Assembly: GCA_032622095.1 (NCBI GenBank)
Contig: CP136064.1
Location: forward strand, 248,529,827-248,593,826
Origin: Siphonodentalium dalli
Lineage: Eukaryota > Mollusca > Scaphopoda > Gadilida > Siphonodentaliidae
Reading direction: 5' to 3'
DNA: 64,000 bases
Below are positions 1 through 10,061 of the stretch, piece after piece. Below the pieces are notes generated by a model. It was not told the DNA's origin. It ran no database searches and worked only from the letters and a program-made list of their open reading frames with translations. Position 1 is the stretch's first letter. Every line of letters starts with the position of its first letter. The translations under genes were made by a program, and so were the position numbers.

Positions 1-1299
1 AAAATACAGATGATGCAAATAGGCCAGTCCAGCGATGTCTTCAGAGTGGTATGCCTTATGTTTGCATTTCTCCATGCATAACAATATTTCCTGAACCTAT
101 ATAATTCAGTCTAAAATAGGTTTTCAATTGCACCAATATGCGTATACATCGATTGTATAGAGATATATGTCGCGAAGATTCACTTTTAAGCGTCGAGAAG
201 GCAAAGTACCAACACACGTAGATCGATTGTGTAGAGTGACAGATCACGTAATCAGACTGTCGTATATATTATTACATCGATAAGTATATTACCAAATAAC
301 ATTTTATGGGCGTCAATGTGGCAAGTTTACTCACAACTTATGAAATACTATATGTCAATACACATTAATACGGGATTATGTTGGGGTGGTATGTGCATAC
401 AATGCGCTTATATTATAATATAACTGGTTCTACTGTCGATACGGTCCATGATCGAATGTGTGTTGAAGATACTGCATCCGAGTTCACATTAAAGTAGTAG
501 AAAGAAAAAAATAACTTTAAAGGGGACTGTACTCAAATTTTCTGTATTTGAGGGAATTGTTTAGCCTGAAGTAACAACAAGAACCAATATGCCAAGCATG
601 AGTTCCTATGGACATTGACCTCGCTTTGGAATAAAACATGTTAGTCGTCCAAAATCTGACAACGTTTCATTGTACTGAGTACAAATCGAGACGGGAATTA
701 AAATATTTTACGGATGGCAGCAAAACCGGAATGCAGTGAATAGAATGAGAGTCATCTATAATTCAGGCAAATATATCAAATAAAATGTTACATTATATGC
801 AAAATTGTCCCAGAAATATATTAGTTTATTACGCCCTCTAGGGTGTATACTGCGAGTGTGATCTGTCGATGTCATATGAGCTATGGGGATATATCGCAGA
901 ACAACACATTTCGGGTTTCAAACGATGCGAGTTAATTTAGGAAATTGTAGTAGAACCAAGAGTAATGTCCTATTCCCACAATATAACACAAAAGGTGACA
1001 TCCAGTGTTTTTATTTCTAGGGATATTTACCAAGATTAGTAATATAACAAAGACGTCAAATTACGGAACATATGATTACGGTTAATTGCTCCGTAATTTT
1101 ACGGAACTAATTTAAGTGCTGGAAAATATTTACGGAACTTAAGGAAACCCTTTAAACAGTGTAGATCATGCTTGGGGATGCTCTTTAGTATTGACACGAG
1201 GGAATACTGTTCACATGCAAACCGTTTTGTCGTTTCATTTCTTGCGGAATTATGGCAATTTGAGTGAAATATACTTTTCCTGTATCTTTGTCATCTTAG
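1..1299. other. No recognisable gene
   Basis: AT-rich sequence with only short open frames that resemble nothing I recognise. Around 1045-1140 the motif TTACGGAA recurs several times on both strands, which suggests an old small repeat. I see no splice-supported exon or RNA gene. Confidence 0.4.
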
Positions 1300-1368
1300 A
1301 TTGGATGTGATTGAACTTTGACATATTTATGAAGTTCATAAATATGTCAAAGTTCAATCACATCCAAT
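1300..1368. repeat. 69 bp perfect palindrome
   Basis: Arms 1300-1333 and 1335-1368 are exact reverse complements around a single central G at 1334. The outer end reads ATTGGATGTGATTGAAC. No convincing direct repeat flanks it. A perfect arm of 34 bp implies recent formation or gene conversion; it is probably a minimal foldback element. Confidence 0.85.
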
Positions 1369-2169
1369 ATGAACCAAAAATAACGGTACATATATCAATA
1401 AATATTTAAAGACATATTATGTACTTATTCGGTGCTTGAAACTAATACGTTAGTATTCAGGTGCTATGCCAACTGGAGGAATATATCATTCTAGTAACAT
1501 CGCCGAAAATTTCAAACAAATCGACCTTACCACTCCATAGAAAACATCGTCTGAACTACATGCAATTGTAAATATTTACTTCTCGATTCGGGACGCAACT
1601 ATAAGCGATAAGCTAACGAAAATGATTTCGCCACCGAGAGTCACTGTATTTAATTAATAAGAATGACGGTGATTCTTGTCAATTTGGATATACTATTTGT
1701 AAAAATTTACTACTTTGAGCTACATTATTCTCCATTCTATTTTATCACCCTACCGGAGTGATTCACATCACTTTAATCAGAAGGGTGATTTTATACTGTT
1801 TAATATCTAGTCCCAAATCTCAGGGGACACACGTGCAGGATCACTATACTAAATCAAGATATAATAAGATTGATCTTATAATTAATCGAGGATTAATATT
1901 GACTAAAAAACGGAGATATTTGAAGAAGTGTTTTTAAAGATTATATATATATACTACCAGTCGATCACTTGTGGTGTTGTAAATTCTAGTCAAAGTACGT
2001 TCTATATGTTCAGAGTTATCTCCCTTCCGGGTTAGCGTATATGTCTGAGATTTTATATATTAATCGTACACACGTGACTCCTGGTGTCCGATTAGTATAT
2101 TAATTAATATTTAATCTGGGCCGGATTAGATATATTTTATATCTAACGTGATGCGGATCAGGTGCACAT
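1369..2169. other. No recognisable gene
   Basis: AT-rich spacer between the palindrome and the TTAA-flanked element. No coding, tRNA-like or tandem structure was seen. Confidence 0.4.
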
Positions 2170-2173
2170 TTAA

Positions 2174-2666
2174 AGGCCCACTTAATTTTCGAGTCACTGA
2201 TTTTTTTTTTTATAGTGCCTTGATACGGTTTTAATAACAATCTATGCCATAAATTCTGATTAAAATACTATAATTCATCACCATTTGAAACCACTGTGTC
2301 TCAGAAGATGCACATAGAGAAATGGAAAACAGCTGAAATCATACAAAGATTACCCCCGTTTTGGATCCCAGAATGCAACAGAAATCAATCTAAAAATGTA
2401 TTTTCAATGGAAGCGGAATAACTCTATCTTTATTGAAAATAATACAATTTGAACTACAATCCAGATGGAAAAAAAACACGTCAGTAACTCAACAAAAACA
2501 AGATGTTCACAGTTTATTACACCGGATAAGTTGATAATATACAATGTTTTGGAGCTTCCTCTTTCAAATGGTATATAATATGGCATATATTTTATACCTG
2601 TAGACCTACCCGTATATAAAATTATTTTATATATGTTATCTGGGGGTTCGAAAATTAAGTGGGCCT
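2174..2666. mobile_element. TTAA-flanked MITE, Kolobok-like ends
   Basis: The left end AGGCCCACTTAATTTTCGA follows TTAA at 2170-2173, and the right end is its reverse complement finishing at 2666, followed by TTTA in place of TTAA. The terminal inverted repeat is about 20 bp. A TTAA target with AGG termini is the signature described for the Kolobok superfamily; the assignment is inferred from ends only, since no transposase is encoded. The degraded right TTAA suggests an older insertion. Confidence 0.6.
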
Positions 2667-2669
2667 TTT

Positions 2670-3620
2670 AGGCGTGACAAACTAATCATTTTGCTGGATT
2701 AGGCCAATATATCATGCCTCCTTCTGAAATTACTGAATTGAGACAAAATACAAAAGTATGATGACATTTGTATAGATTGATGTAAGTTTATATATCTCAC
2801 CACTGAGCACTGATATACACACGCGTAACTTAACCATTGTAATTTTGACAGACATTGTTGTATAGTCTGCTGCAATAAATCTTAATTTACTTTCATATAA
2901 ATGTGTTCCGAGTATCGCATTTTCTTGACAGCATGTTTGCTCTATCATTGAATGTAAATGCAATATATAGACACGTTTGAATTAATCTCTTGCGGCTGTG
3001 TATGGAAGTTTCATCTTGAACGAGCGATACCCTCGTCTTCTTGTTCTGGAAATATTCATTTAATTCGATTACGAGTTTCAAACTCGAAGGTATTCACCCG
3101 GAACATCGGCGGGGGTGGGCGACGGTGACTACTGTGGGTGATTTCTCGGTGAAATTATTTTTTGCGCGGTCTTTCCGCCGCCCATGAAACTGATAATGGC
3201 CTAGCCACTGGAACAACGATATGTCCCAAATAAACTAACTAACTATGCAACCAACTCGAAACGTCGAAAATGTGACAGTATTATGGTTATTATATACAGA
3301 ATGAACGAAGTCAAACTCTTTTGGTTGCCATTTTATATGAGATATGTCACGAATCACTACTCAAGCTACGCCCGTTACTAGAGATTAGAGCACAATCGTT
3401 CCCTGATTTTTGGTAAAGCACATCAATTCCCAAGGCTGGCGAAGGAATGGCTCAGTGATTATCCCATTGTTAGGCACACGCAACTCATAACAGACAAATC
3501 GCATGGGCGCTTCAAAGTGGTACCAGTCCGTGTTGTTTCGGACATATCTATTCACATTCAACGGCGATCAGTTCATGTTAATCACGTTGTTGGGCGTGGC
3601 TAACGGGCTATTGTGTCCAA
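2670..3620. other. No recognisable gene
   Basis: Short open frames on the minus strand between 2730 and 3081 have no recognisable domain. I see nothing else except AT-rich unique-looking sequence. Confidence 0.35.
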
Positions 3621-3689
3621 TCGCGGCCAGTGCACGGATTGTGCGTCGTGGTTAAAACACGCTCAACGGCACACTTCCATTTGATAGCA

Positions 3690-3932
3690 ATAATAACGGC
3701 TAACCTACCCAAAGCAACGATAAATAAACTTCAAATTATTCAAAACTCAGCGCTGAGAATGGCACTCCAAGAAAATTATCGTACCCCAATCAGGGCACTT
3801 CACGAATCCGCAGATATATATCCTCTGAGCGATAGATTAAACATTTTAGCATCAAATAATCTTATTAGATTACAAGGGAGCACTTTAATAGAAGAATTGG
3901 AACTCCGCACACTACTATTAACAAAACGATAA
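3690..3932 (+). pseudogene. LINE ORF2 C-terminal fragment (non-LTR RT relic)
   Basis: The frame 3630-3932 contains KLQIIQNSALRMAL followed by TPIRALH, then PLSDRLNILASNNL. This order (K-LQ-x-QN-x-ALR, a T-P-I-x-x-LH block, then a L-x-x-R block) is the usual C-terminal region of Jockey/I-like non-LTR reverse transcriptases, downstream of the polymerase domain. The upstream polymerase and endonuclease domains are missing and the first roughly 20 codons of the frame do not fit the family, so this is a 5'-truncated copy as left by target-primed reverse transcription. The TAA at 3930-3932 may be the natural stop, because a duplicated UTR-like segment follows directly. Family assignment is by motif recognition only. 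Confidence 0.6.
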
Positions 3933-4009
3933 ATCTATGGAAACCATTCTACAAGTACAAACACGCGATACTTTTGTGGTTCCATATAAACGTCACTTCT
4001 CCAACTGGC

Positions 4010-4290
4010 ACCTGCCCCCAGGCTCGGTAACCGCGGCTATGCATCGGTTTCTGAGAGTAGTCTTACCCTGCCGTTGGCCAGACTGTCAGTTGTGGCTATG
4101 TGCACTTTGAAACTTTATATCTATCAATAAAACAAATCGAATAACGACAACAGCCTCCAGGCTCGGTAACCGTGGTTATGCATCGGTATCTTAGAGTAGC
4201 CTTACCCAGCCGTTGGCCATATTATCAGTTAGGGATAAGTGCACCGAGCAAACTTTATATTTAATTAAACTTAACAATACGACAAATCAA
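4010..4290 (+). repeat. Two-copy tandem repeat, probable LINE 3' UTR
   Basis: Two copies of a roughly 130 bp unit begin at about 4016 and 4155 (CCAGGCTCGGTAACCG) and end near CTTTATAT plus a run of AAACAAATCGAAT-like sequence. They differ by scattered substitutions. Their position directly after the LINE ORF2 remnant suggests a duplicated 3' UTR, which is common in non-LTR elements. Confidence 0.6.
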
Positions 4291-4291
4291 A

Positions 4292-4852
4292 TTGCGGCAA
4301 ATTAACCGAATTAACTACGAGTATCCCCTCTCTACCATTTCAGATACCACAACACCAAGATTCATCCGCCTCTTCAACATCCTCTCAGCGACGCCAAATA
4401 CACCTCCTGAAAACAACAAAAGACCAAGACAAGAAAACAGACCAAGACACTGTCATCAACCCCTACCATACCTACGACACCACCAACACCCATACAGATC
4501 ATCCATGTTACAGACGACGGGATGTAAGCTATCTGAGAGACGCCCAGATAGCCCATCCCGTCCCCACACAGCACTGACTCCTCCCAATGACAACAACAAG
4601 ACACAAGACACAAGACAAAGACCAAAGACAAAGACCAAAGACAAAGAACAAAGACAACGAACAAACCACCTACCACCAACATCTTCCTGTTTCCTGTTTC
4701 GGTGGCATGAGAACCAAACAACGCTCTTCGGCGACAAACCAGAATTCAACAAGCGGGTTGTAGGGGAGGGCATACTGCCCCACCAAATATTCCCGGGAAT
4801 CATCCCAAACTCCAAATTTATACTTCCAGTTGATTGGATAATGTTGGATTAA
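4292..4852 (+). other. 186-codon open frame, coding status doubtful
   Basis: This is one of the longest open frames outside the retrotransposon. Its middle is a low-complexity CAAAGAC/CAAGACA simple repeat (about 4560-4660) translating to K/T/Q/D runs, and the opposite strand is open in two frames across the same stretch, as expected for compositionally biased DNA. I recognise no domain, signal peptide or zinc knuckle. It lies next to LINE debris, so it may be transposon UTR rather than a gene. Confidence 0.2.
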
Positions 4853-4870
4853 TTGTGCTCTAAGTCGGTC

Positions 4871-4951
4871 AGAGCACGCGAATAGTTCTTTACCAGAATA
4901 AATCTCGTCTTCGACTCGATTGATTCTGGTAAAGAACAATTCGTGTGCTCT
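4871..4951. repeat. Hairpin with 28 bp arms
   Basis: The arm AGAGCACGCGAATAGTTC at 4871 onward is mirrored by the sequence ending at 4951, with two or three mismatches and a loop containing TCTCGTCTTCGACTCGA. It sits immediately left of the larger inverted repeat at 4962-5402. Confidence 0.75.
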
Positions 4952-4961
4952 ATAACCCTTA

Positions 4962-5402
4962 CTTATATTCCACCAGTACAAAATCTGGGAACGTTTTGAT
5001 GTTGTGACAGAGAAGTGTATAACATTGAACAAACAGTGCAGGTAATATACTTTTTAGTTCATATATGAACCTCTTCCTTAATAATGTAGGTGAAGATCCC
5101 AACTCGAAGTTGCACGAATTAAGAGACGTCGAGCAATTTTACTTTACATCGCTTACAATCATGATTTTTCTCTCTAATTAATCCAATGTTTATTGCGATA
5201 TCGGCTCAAAAAAGTCACAAAAAAGCATGCAATCTCGAGCTGGGACCACCCCCTATATATATACTGTGAAGTAGATAATTGAGGAACTAATATTAACAGA
5301 GATAATATATTTTCTGCCTTGTTTGTTCAATGTTATAAAGTTCCCTGTCAGAAAGGGTCAGAACATTAAAAAGTTCCCAGGTTTTGTACTGGTTAAATAA
5401 GA
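4962..5402. mobile_element. Inverted-repeat element with ~85 bp arms
   Basis: The left arm, about 4962-5045 (including CCAGTACAAAATCTGGGAAC and CATTGAACAAACAGTGCAG), is found inverted at about 5315-5402 with roughly 80-85% identity by eye. The roughly 260 bp between them has no open frame of note. The structure fits a decayed MITE; neither target duplication nor superfamily could be fixed. Confidence 0.6.
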
Positions 5403-5476
5403 TTTCTACGCACTTAGCTGGAGTAGATATTCATGGCACGAATATTGTCATACGTGAACATACGTCAGAAGACTAT

Positions 5477-5563
5477 ATATGTTCTTTGTAACGACGAAGC
5501 CATCGAAGATGAGAGGCATTTCTTAATGGATTGTCCAACATATCTTCTATATCCGGAATGAAC
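5477..5563 (+). pseudogene. LINE C-terminal Cys-His motif fragment
   Basis: In frame from 5477 the sequence reads VLCNDEAIEDERHFLMDC then PTYLLYPE before TGA at about 5561. The pattern C-x-(n)-EDExHFL-x-x-CPxY is the C-terminal zinc-binding motif found at the end of many non-LTR reverse transcriptases. Only about 28 residues survive, without the upstream polymerase, so this is a relic. It lies outside the inverted-repeat element and is probably unrelated to the 3.7 kb LINE piece. Confidence 0.55.
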
Positions 5564-5683
5564 TCATTAACATTATGGGTGACAATTTTATCAATTTTGG
5601 ATTGATGAGTAGAGGGATATATGAGTAGATATCACATATGTGACCCGCCATATCAAATCCAGTCGTAAGTCGGGATTTTGTTT

Positions 5684-5775
5684 ACCCTGTGCCAATGCAT
5701 TCTCTTATATATGCGAGTCGACCATAGGTCGCCTCGCATATATAAGAGAATGCATTGGCCTAACAATTTTTTACA
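5684..5775. repeat. Hairpin of the CCAATGCATTCTCTTATATA family, single unit
   Basis: The core 5691-5759 is an almost perfect palindrome with outer sequence GCCAATGCATTCTCTTATA and a centre containing CGACCATAGGTCG. It is preceded by CCCTGTG and followed by TAACAATTTTTTACAATTTT, just as in the paired-hairpin elements at 50.8 and 62.8 kb. This looks like half of that composite element. Confidence 0.85.
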
Positions 5776-6687
5776 ATTTTAATAAATATATCTACGTTGT
5801 TTGTTTTCAACTATGATCAGCCTGCAAGAGAATACGGAAACACATCTCTAATTACTATCTCCAATTCAAACTGGAATTTCATTTAAATTTATTGCATTCC
5901 ATTTCATTTCATATGTAAGTTAACCGATTTTAACGGATAACGGCAGGAACTCGACTGAGTCGTAAAGGAAGATGATGTCCGCCCATTTCATTGGGAAATC
6001 TCTGACGCAATCGCTTCGCACCATTTTATTTCTCAAGTGGAAGTGCTTAGGTGTGTGCAGTTGAGATTTCGATTATAGCATCCCGCTTTATGACGTTAAA
6101 TTCCCTCTTAATCCGCCACACACAGTGGGCGTCCACTGTGAACACTTTATGTGAGTTTCTTTGATGTCAGATCTGGAAGTTTTGGAATGGTAATTAGATA
6201 ACTGTCGGATCAACAATTGAGTGGGCCCCATGTGAACTGATTTCAGATACCAGCCACAAACAAGCTCGCGGCAAAATGTCATGGTTAAGTTTTACTTGTT
6301 TTCAGCTAAGCTACAAAACAGAGTTCAGTCCCCTCGCTATGCTATGTCTGACCACTGCCGTCATATGCATTTTCTTCATTAAATCTAACATTTTTTATTA
6401 AAGAGTTTTGTCAGCTACAATTCATTCTGGTTGATCTAAACCCTTTTCAAATGAACATAGACAGTTCAGTTTCTCGGAATAATGCAGAATGAATTGTAAC
6501 CTACACAAGTCTCAAATAAATAAATGAGTGATTTCTTCACATTATGTGTAGGTGTTGGCAGCGGTAAGTCAAGCGTAGCAAAGGACTGAACTCTGCACGG
6601 AGCTTGGTTTTCAGCGTGTCGGCGTCGAGAACCGAGTCTCAGTGAAAATGCAAGAATAGTAAGGCTGAAGTCACTCTCACCAAAAAA
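5776..6687. other. No recognisable gene
   Basis: Unique-looking sequence with small open frames lacking recognisable domains. ACAATTCATTCTG (6418) recurs inverted near 6484, giving a weak inverted repeat around 6410-6500. Confidence 0.3.
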
Positions 6688-6918
6688 GTGCTGAAGGGTA
6701 CACATGTTTTGAAAATGTGCTGATGGGTACACAGGTTTTGAAAATGTGCTGAAGGGTACACATGTTTTGAAAATGTGCTGATGGGTACACAGGTTTTGAA
6801 AATGTGCTGATGGGTACACAGGTTTTGAAAATGTGCTGATGGGTACACAGGTTTTGAAAATGTGCTGATGGGTACACAGGTTTTGAAAATGTGCTGATGG
6901 GTACACAGGTTTTGAAAT
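6688..6918. repeat. Eight-copy 29 bp tandem array
   Basis: Eight copies of a 29 bp unit (GTGCTGATGGGTACACAGG plus TTTTGAAAAT) start at 6688, 6717, 6746, 6775, 6804, 6833, 6862 and 6891. Two variants alternate at the left end (AAGG...CATG versus ATGG...CAGG) and the right end is homogeneous. Because 29 is not a multiple of 3, all three minus-strand frames stay open and translate to the same rotating peptide, which explains three overlapping spurious frames. Degenerate copies of the unit occur at 26.0-26.2 kb. Confidence 0.95.
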
Positions 6919-6944
6919 ATCGTTCTAAATGACGATTAGTTTTC

Positions 6945-7037
6945 GTATCTGCCCAGTCTGATTAAAACCATACTCAGATTCTAACGATACAGTATCGTTA
7001 GAATCTGAGTATGGTTTTAATCAGACTGGTATCTGCC
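6945..7037. mobile_element. 75 bp perfect palindrome with 9 bp target duplication
   Basis: Positions 6954-7028 form an exact palindrome: 37 bp arms around A6991, outer sequence CAGTCTGATTAAAACC. The nonamer GTATCTGCC lies immediately on both sides (6945-6953 and 7029-7037). A perfect inverted repeat bounded by a short direct repeat is the structure left by cut-and-paste or foldback transposition. No sequence remains between the arms, so this is a minimal element. The 9 bp duplication length fits Mutator-like transposases among others; the superfamily is unresolved. Confidence 0.85.
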
Positions 7038-7475
7038 ATGATTTATATTGGAATAATATCCTCTATAAACACCGCAAGCACCACAAATATCTTGCAGACA
7101 TCCTTTCACCAAAATGTTAAGATTTCGCCGAATAAAATATAGAACAGAATAGAGTAGAATATTTTATTTCAACAAACCAAGTATATAGGCAGTTGCAAGT
7201 TACATAATGGTTACAAAATTTGTAAAGCACAAAAGGACATAATTCGACCACAATCATTATCACATCAGGTTTATCTATGTAAATGTACTAAGCAGTCATA
7301 GACTCCCTTCTGGGAAAGTACAACCGGATCATGTTACACACGTTATTTATAATCTTTACATCATCATTACTCATAATCGTTTGAATGTTTTACTATCGCT
7401 CATTTTCAAAATTCACAGTCGTAATCATCAATATCTCGAAACAGTCTTTCCCTTAGATCAGAGAATGCACTAAAC
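7038..7475. other. No recognisable gene
   Basis: AT-rich spacer. A short AGAACAGAATAGAGTAGAATA stretch at about 7140 is the only low-complexity feature seen. Confidence 0.35.
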
Positions 7476-7479
7476 TTAA

Positions 7480-7973
7480 AGGTACGGTTGGCCTTGGCGG
7501 TGGGTATCCTGTGAAAATATTTCCACCCATCAAAAACCGCCACAAACAGAAAGAACATAAAAATGTAGACAGACTTTGTCCGTATACAAATAAGAAATAT
7601 CGCATAAACAGTATGTTATTGTCATTTGTTTGACCATTGTTATGTAAACAAAAGCATAAAAAGTTACTTTTCTGGTGTTTATTTATATTATGATGGTAAA
7701 CATAAAGAGCGTTCTTTGTTGCTGAATTCCTGATATGGAACCAATAAAGAGCGTTTATATCATTTGTGTGTGATTAGCCAGTGATACTGTGCTGTCTTCT
7801 GTAACACAATCAGGCTCTTGATTATGTAAAATATAGTAAGTCTTTATGATAGCATGCTGTTTACGCGATGGCCATGGTGTATATGAACGAAACTGTATGC
7901 GTTTTAATGTTTGTCTGTTTACAGTGTTTGGAACAAATTTGAATATTTTTGACAACTAAGGCCAACCGTGCCT
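7480..7973. mobile_element. Kolobok-like MITE, family A, complete copy
   Basis: TTAA at 7476-7479 and 7974-7977 bounds a 494 bp element with terminal repeats AGGTACGGTTGGCCTT (left) and its near-exact complement (right; one mismatch in 16). The body contains AATAAAGAGCGTTTAT and TAAAGAGCGTTCTTTG. In the opposite orientation it matches 37286-37820 over nearly its whole length, and 13031-13331 over its distal half. The minus-strand open frame 7755-7955 lies inside and is not maintained in the 37 kb copy. TTAA target plus AGG ends suggests Kolobok; no transposase is present. Confidence 0.8.
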
Positions 7974-8379
7974 TTAATAATAACAGTTTCAACGCGCGTG
8001 CCTGTACACAATCGGTTTTAAAGATACGGGCGAGATATCTCTTAATTCCCGAGGAGATATCTCGGTCACATTTTTATCGACAAAATGGCGGGAGTCTACG
8101 AGATGGTGTCCAGTGCAATGCAGGCCATTTACACACCCCCCCCCTTTGCACCTCAGTGCTCATGCCTAATATCTAATATATTCATAAACCATGGTTCTAT
8201 ATTCAAGGTATGAGAACATTAAGATATTTTAACCTGAAAAAATGCATAAATCCTAACATCTAGTGGTCTAACTCCAGACAAATGCACATGGCTACGAGCA
8301 CGAGACGAGGACACACCAGACTGACCATGGTTGTTCGGCCCGCTGTGAGAACATTTTGAAAACTGTACAAGAAAATCGC

Positions 8380-8770
8380 AAATTCTGGCATCTAGACTGG
8401 CCTCAACTGAAGCTTTCCTATAGTGTTGGAAATTTCAAACCTCATACTCCCCCTCACGTTGGAAAATTCTCCAACTGATAACAATTTCAGTCCACAAGTT
8501 TCACCAGGACACAAGCTTTCAAAGTGTTGGAAATTTCCAACATGTCACCCCCCCCCCCCCCCCCAAGGTTGGAAAATTTCCAACTGATGACCATTTCAGT
8601 CCAAAAATTTGACAAAAAATAGGAAATATTGGTAAAAAAAACAATTAATTCCCCCAATAAATTGTTTGAAAATCAAATTACAAGAACATTTTCAACCTAT
8701 TGTTGGCAGGTATGAAATTTCCAACTGTTGAAAATTTTGACCAAAGTTGGGGTGAGACACCTACAACATC
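8380..8770. repeat. TTGGAAATTTCCAAC-type dispersed repeat
   Basis: Two roughly 105 bp subunits (about 8415-8500 and 8520-8605) share TTGGAAA...TTTCCAACTGATGACC and TTTCAGTCC. A poly-C run of about 18 lies between them. Related sequence recurs at 26.66-26.90 kb and 59.6-59.83 kb, again ending in GTTGACCAAAG-like sequence and in one case a C run. A dispersed noncoding element, class unknown. Confidence 0.55.
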
Positions 8771-8891
8771 CGCCTTATATAGACGGACTATAATGATTTT
8801 CTCCCCAAATCCAATTAGTAAATAAAATATACATGTACAGTCCAAATCATTATACTCGAAGCAACACTGTCCATTTTGTTATGGTATCTTA

Positions 8892-9037
8892 TGTTGTCTT
8901 ACGGACGGTGTTGATATGATCCATAGTCTGTTATTGTAATTGTATGTCGTTGATGATTTGTACTTCCGGTTTGAGAACACATGTTCCATAATAAATAATT
9001 AGAAGAAACAATATATCTATTCTCATCTAACTCCACA
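8892..9037 (+). repeat. 5' LTR of Ty3/gypsy element
   Basis: The interval TGTTGTCTTACGG...CTCCACA starts with TG and ends with CA directly before the primer-binding site. AATAAA at 8990-8995 fits a polyadenylation signal in the R region. The right boundary is firm because of the primer site. The left boundary is a guess: no 3' LTR survives in the window for comparison and another TG start (about 8878) is possible. Confidence 0.6.
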
Positions 9038-9054
9038 TGGTGTCAGAAGTGGGG
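9038..9054 (+). promoter_or_regulatory. tRNA-Leu primer-binding site
   Basis: TGGTGTCAGAAGTGGGG follows the LTR without a gap. Its first 16 bases are complementary to the CCA-tailed 3' end of an animal tRNA-Leu (acceptor ending ...CCCACTTCTGACACCA). It primes minus-strand cDNA synthesis. Confidence 0.8.
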
Positions 9055-9066
9055 TGAACCGTTGAC

Positions 9067-9705
9067 GAATTTATCACGAGACCTTTTCAAGCGGCAGAAC
9101 ACTGTGATTATGGAGAGCTCAAAGAGCAATTAATCCGAGATCGAATAGTTGTTGGAATTTTGGATCGAAATTTACAACAAAAACTTCAACTTGACAGTGA
9201 ACTGACACTAAATAAAGCCAGACAGGCTGTGCGAATCAGTGAACAGGTCAAGCGAGAACATTCAGTACTTTCGAAAAATCCTAACGATTCTTCCCATAAT
9301 GCAGATATTGATTTTGTGTCGAAAAAAGGAAAATCGAAGAGGTCACAGAAACCGTTTTCTGCAAAACCTGCTGTCTCGTCAAGCTCGTTTAATAAGAAGC
9401 CCCCTACCTGTGTGAGGTGCGGAAATGGACGGCACAGCATTCAAATGTGTCCTGCTCGCTTCAGTACCTGCGGCCAGTGTCAAATGAAGGGCCACTGGCG
9501 TAAGTTCTGCCTGAGTAAGCAAATCAGACAAGTTCAAGATGAACAGTTGTCGAGGGACAACCATCGGAACCAAAACGAAACTTCAGATTCTTCGACTAAT
9601 GACGAAACAGAGGAAAGTGCAAATATTAACTATGCATTTATCGGTAAAATCACCACACAACGCAAGGTTACTGATGAGATGGAATGGAACATTAATCTAA
9701 AGTAA
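9067..9705 (+). pseudogene. gag: Ty3/gypsy gag, N-terminally deleted
   Basis: The open frame runs from at least 9067 to TAA at 9703-9705. It opens in the middle of the capsid region (EHCDYGELKEQLIRDRIVVG is the conserved end of mag-type capsid), so most of the N-terminal capsid is missing. Residues of the frame at about 9409-9510 encode two nucleocapsid knuckles: CVRCGNGRHSIQMC and CGQCQMKGHWRKFC, both C-x2-C-x4-H-x4-C. These bind genomic RNA. Upstream of them is a K/S-rich linker (KKGKSKRSQKPFSAKP). No ATG precedes the capsid fragment, so no authentic start exists. The stop at 9705 lies one frame away from the protease, so a one-base change or an ancestral frameshift site separates them. Confidence 0.88.
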
Positions 9706-9716
9706 AGAACCAGGAT

Positions 9717-10061
9717 GTGAATTTCGTCATCGACACCGGTGCTGATGTGACTATTATTCCGCAGAAAATTGCTAAAGCACTGAACGTTCAACTTGATAAA
9801 CCAGATAAAGCCTTATTTTCTGCAAATGATTCTAAACTCGAGTGTTTAGGACAATTCAAGGCCAGACTTAAAACTGATACAGCGAAAACGAAGCAGACGA
9901 TATATGTTGTAAAACAATGCAAGAAGGCACTCTTGGGTAAACCAGCCATAGCTGCACTGGACATCGTAAAGATTGTGAATAACGTGTGTGTCGAACAGAA
10001 ACACCCAAAACTGTTCACAGGCCTTGGTCAATTAGAGGGCAACTATGAGATTAAACTTTAA
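9717..10061 (+). pseudogene. pol: Ty3/gypsy aspartic protease domain
   Basis: This frame carries FVIDTGADVTIIP about 2 residues from its beginning, which contains the D-T-G-A active-site triad of a retroviral-type aspartic protease. It is followed by a beta-rich segment with LLGKPAIAALDIVKIVN, matching the (L/I)LG-x-P conserved block of the domain's C-terminal half. It cleaves the Gag-Pol polyprotein. The frame differs from gag and is the same as RT. A single TAA at 10059-10061 interrupts what should be continuous Pol; the codons on both sides (GNYEIKL before, then the linker VPYAVNAPRKV after) are collinear with the family, so the stop is a point lesion and not a domain border. Confidence 0.88.

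Noticed and set aside
4292-4852. 186-codon protein-coding gene
   Set aside because: Low-complexity centre, open opposite strand, LINE debris next to it and no recognisable domain; kept only as a doubtful open frame.
6688-6918. CRISPR-like direct repeats of 29 bp
   Set aside because: Repeats abut with no unique spacers, and the genome is eukaryotic. It is a minisatellite.
8400-8600. NF-kappaB-type enhancer (GGAAATTTCC clusters)
   Set aside because: Only one exact GGAAATTTCC is present and the motif belongs to a dispersed repeat found at two other places.
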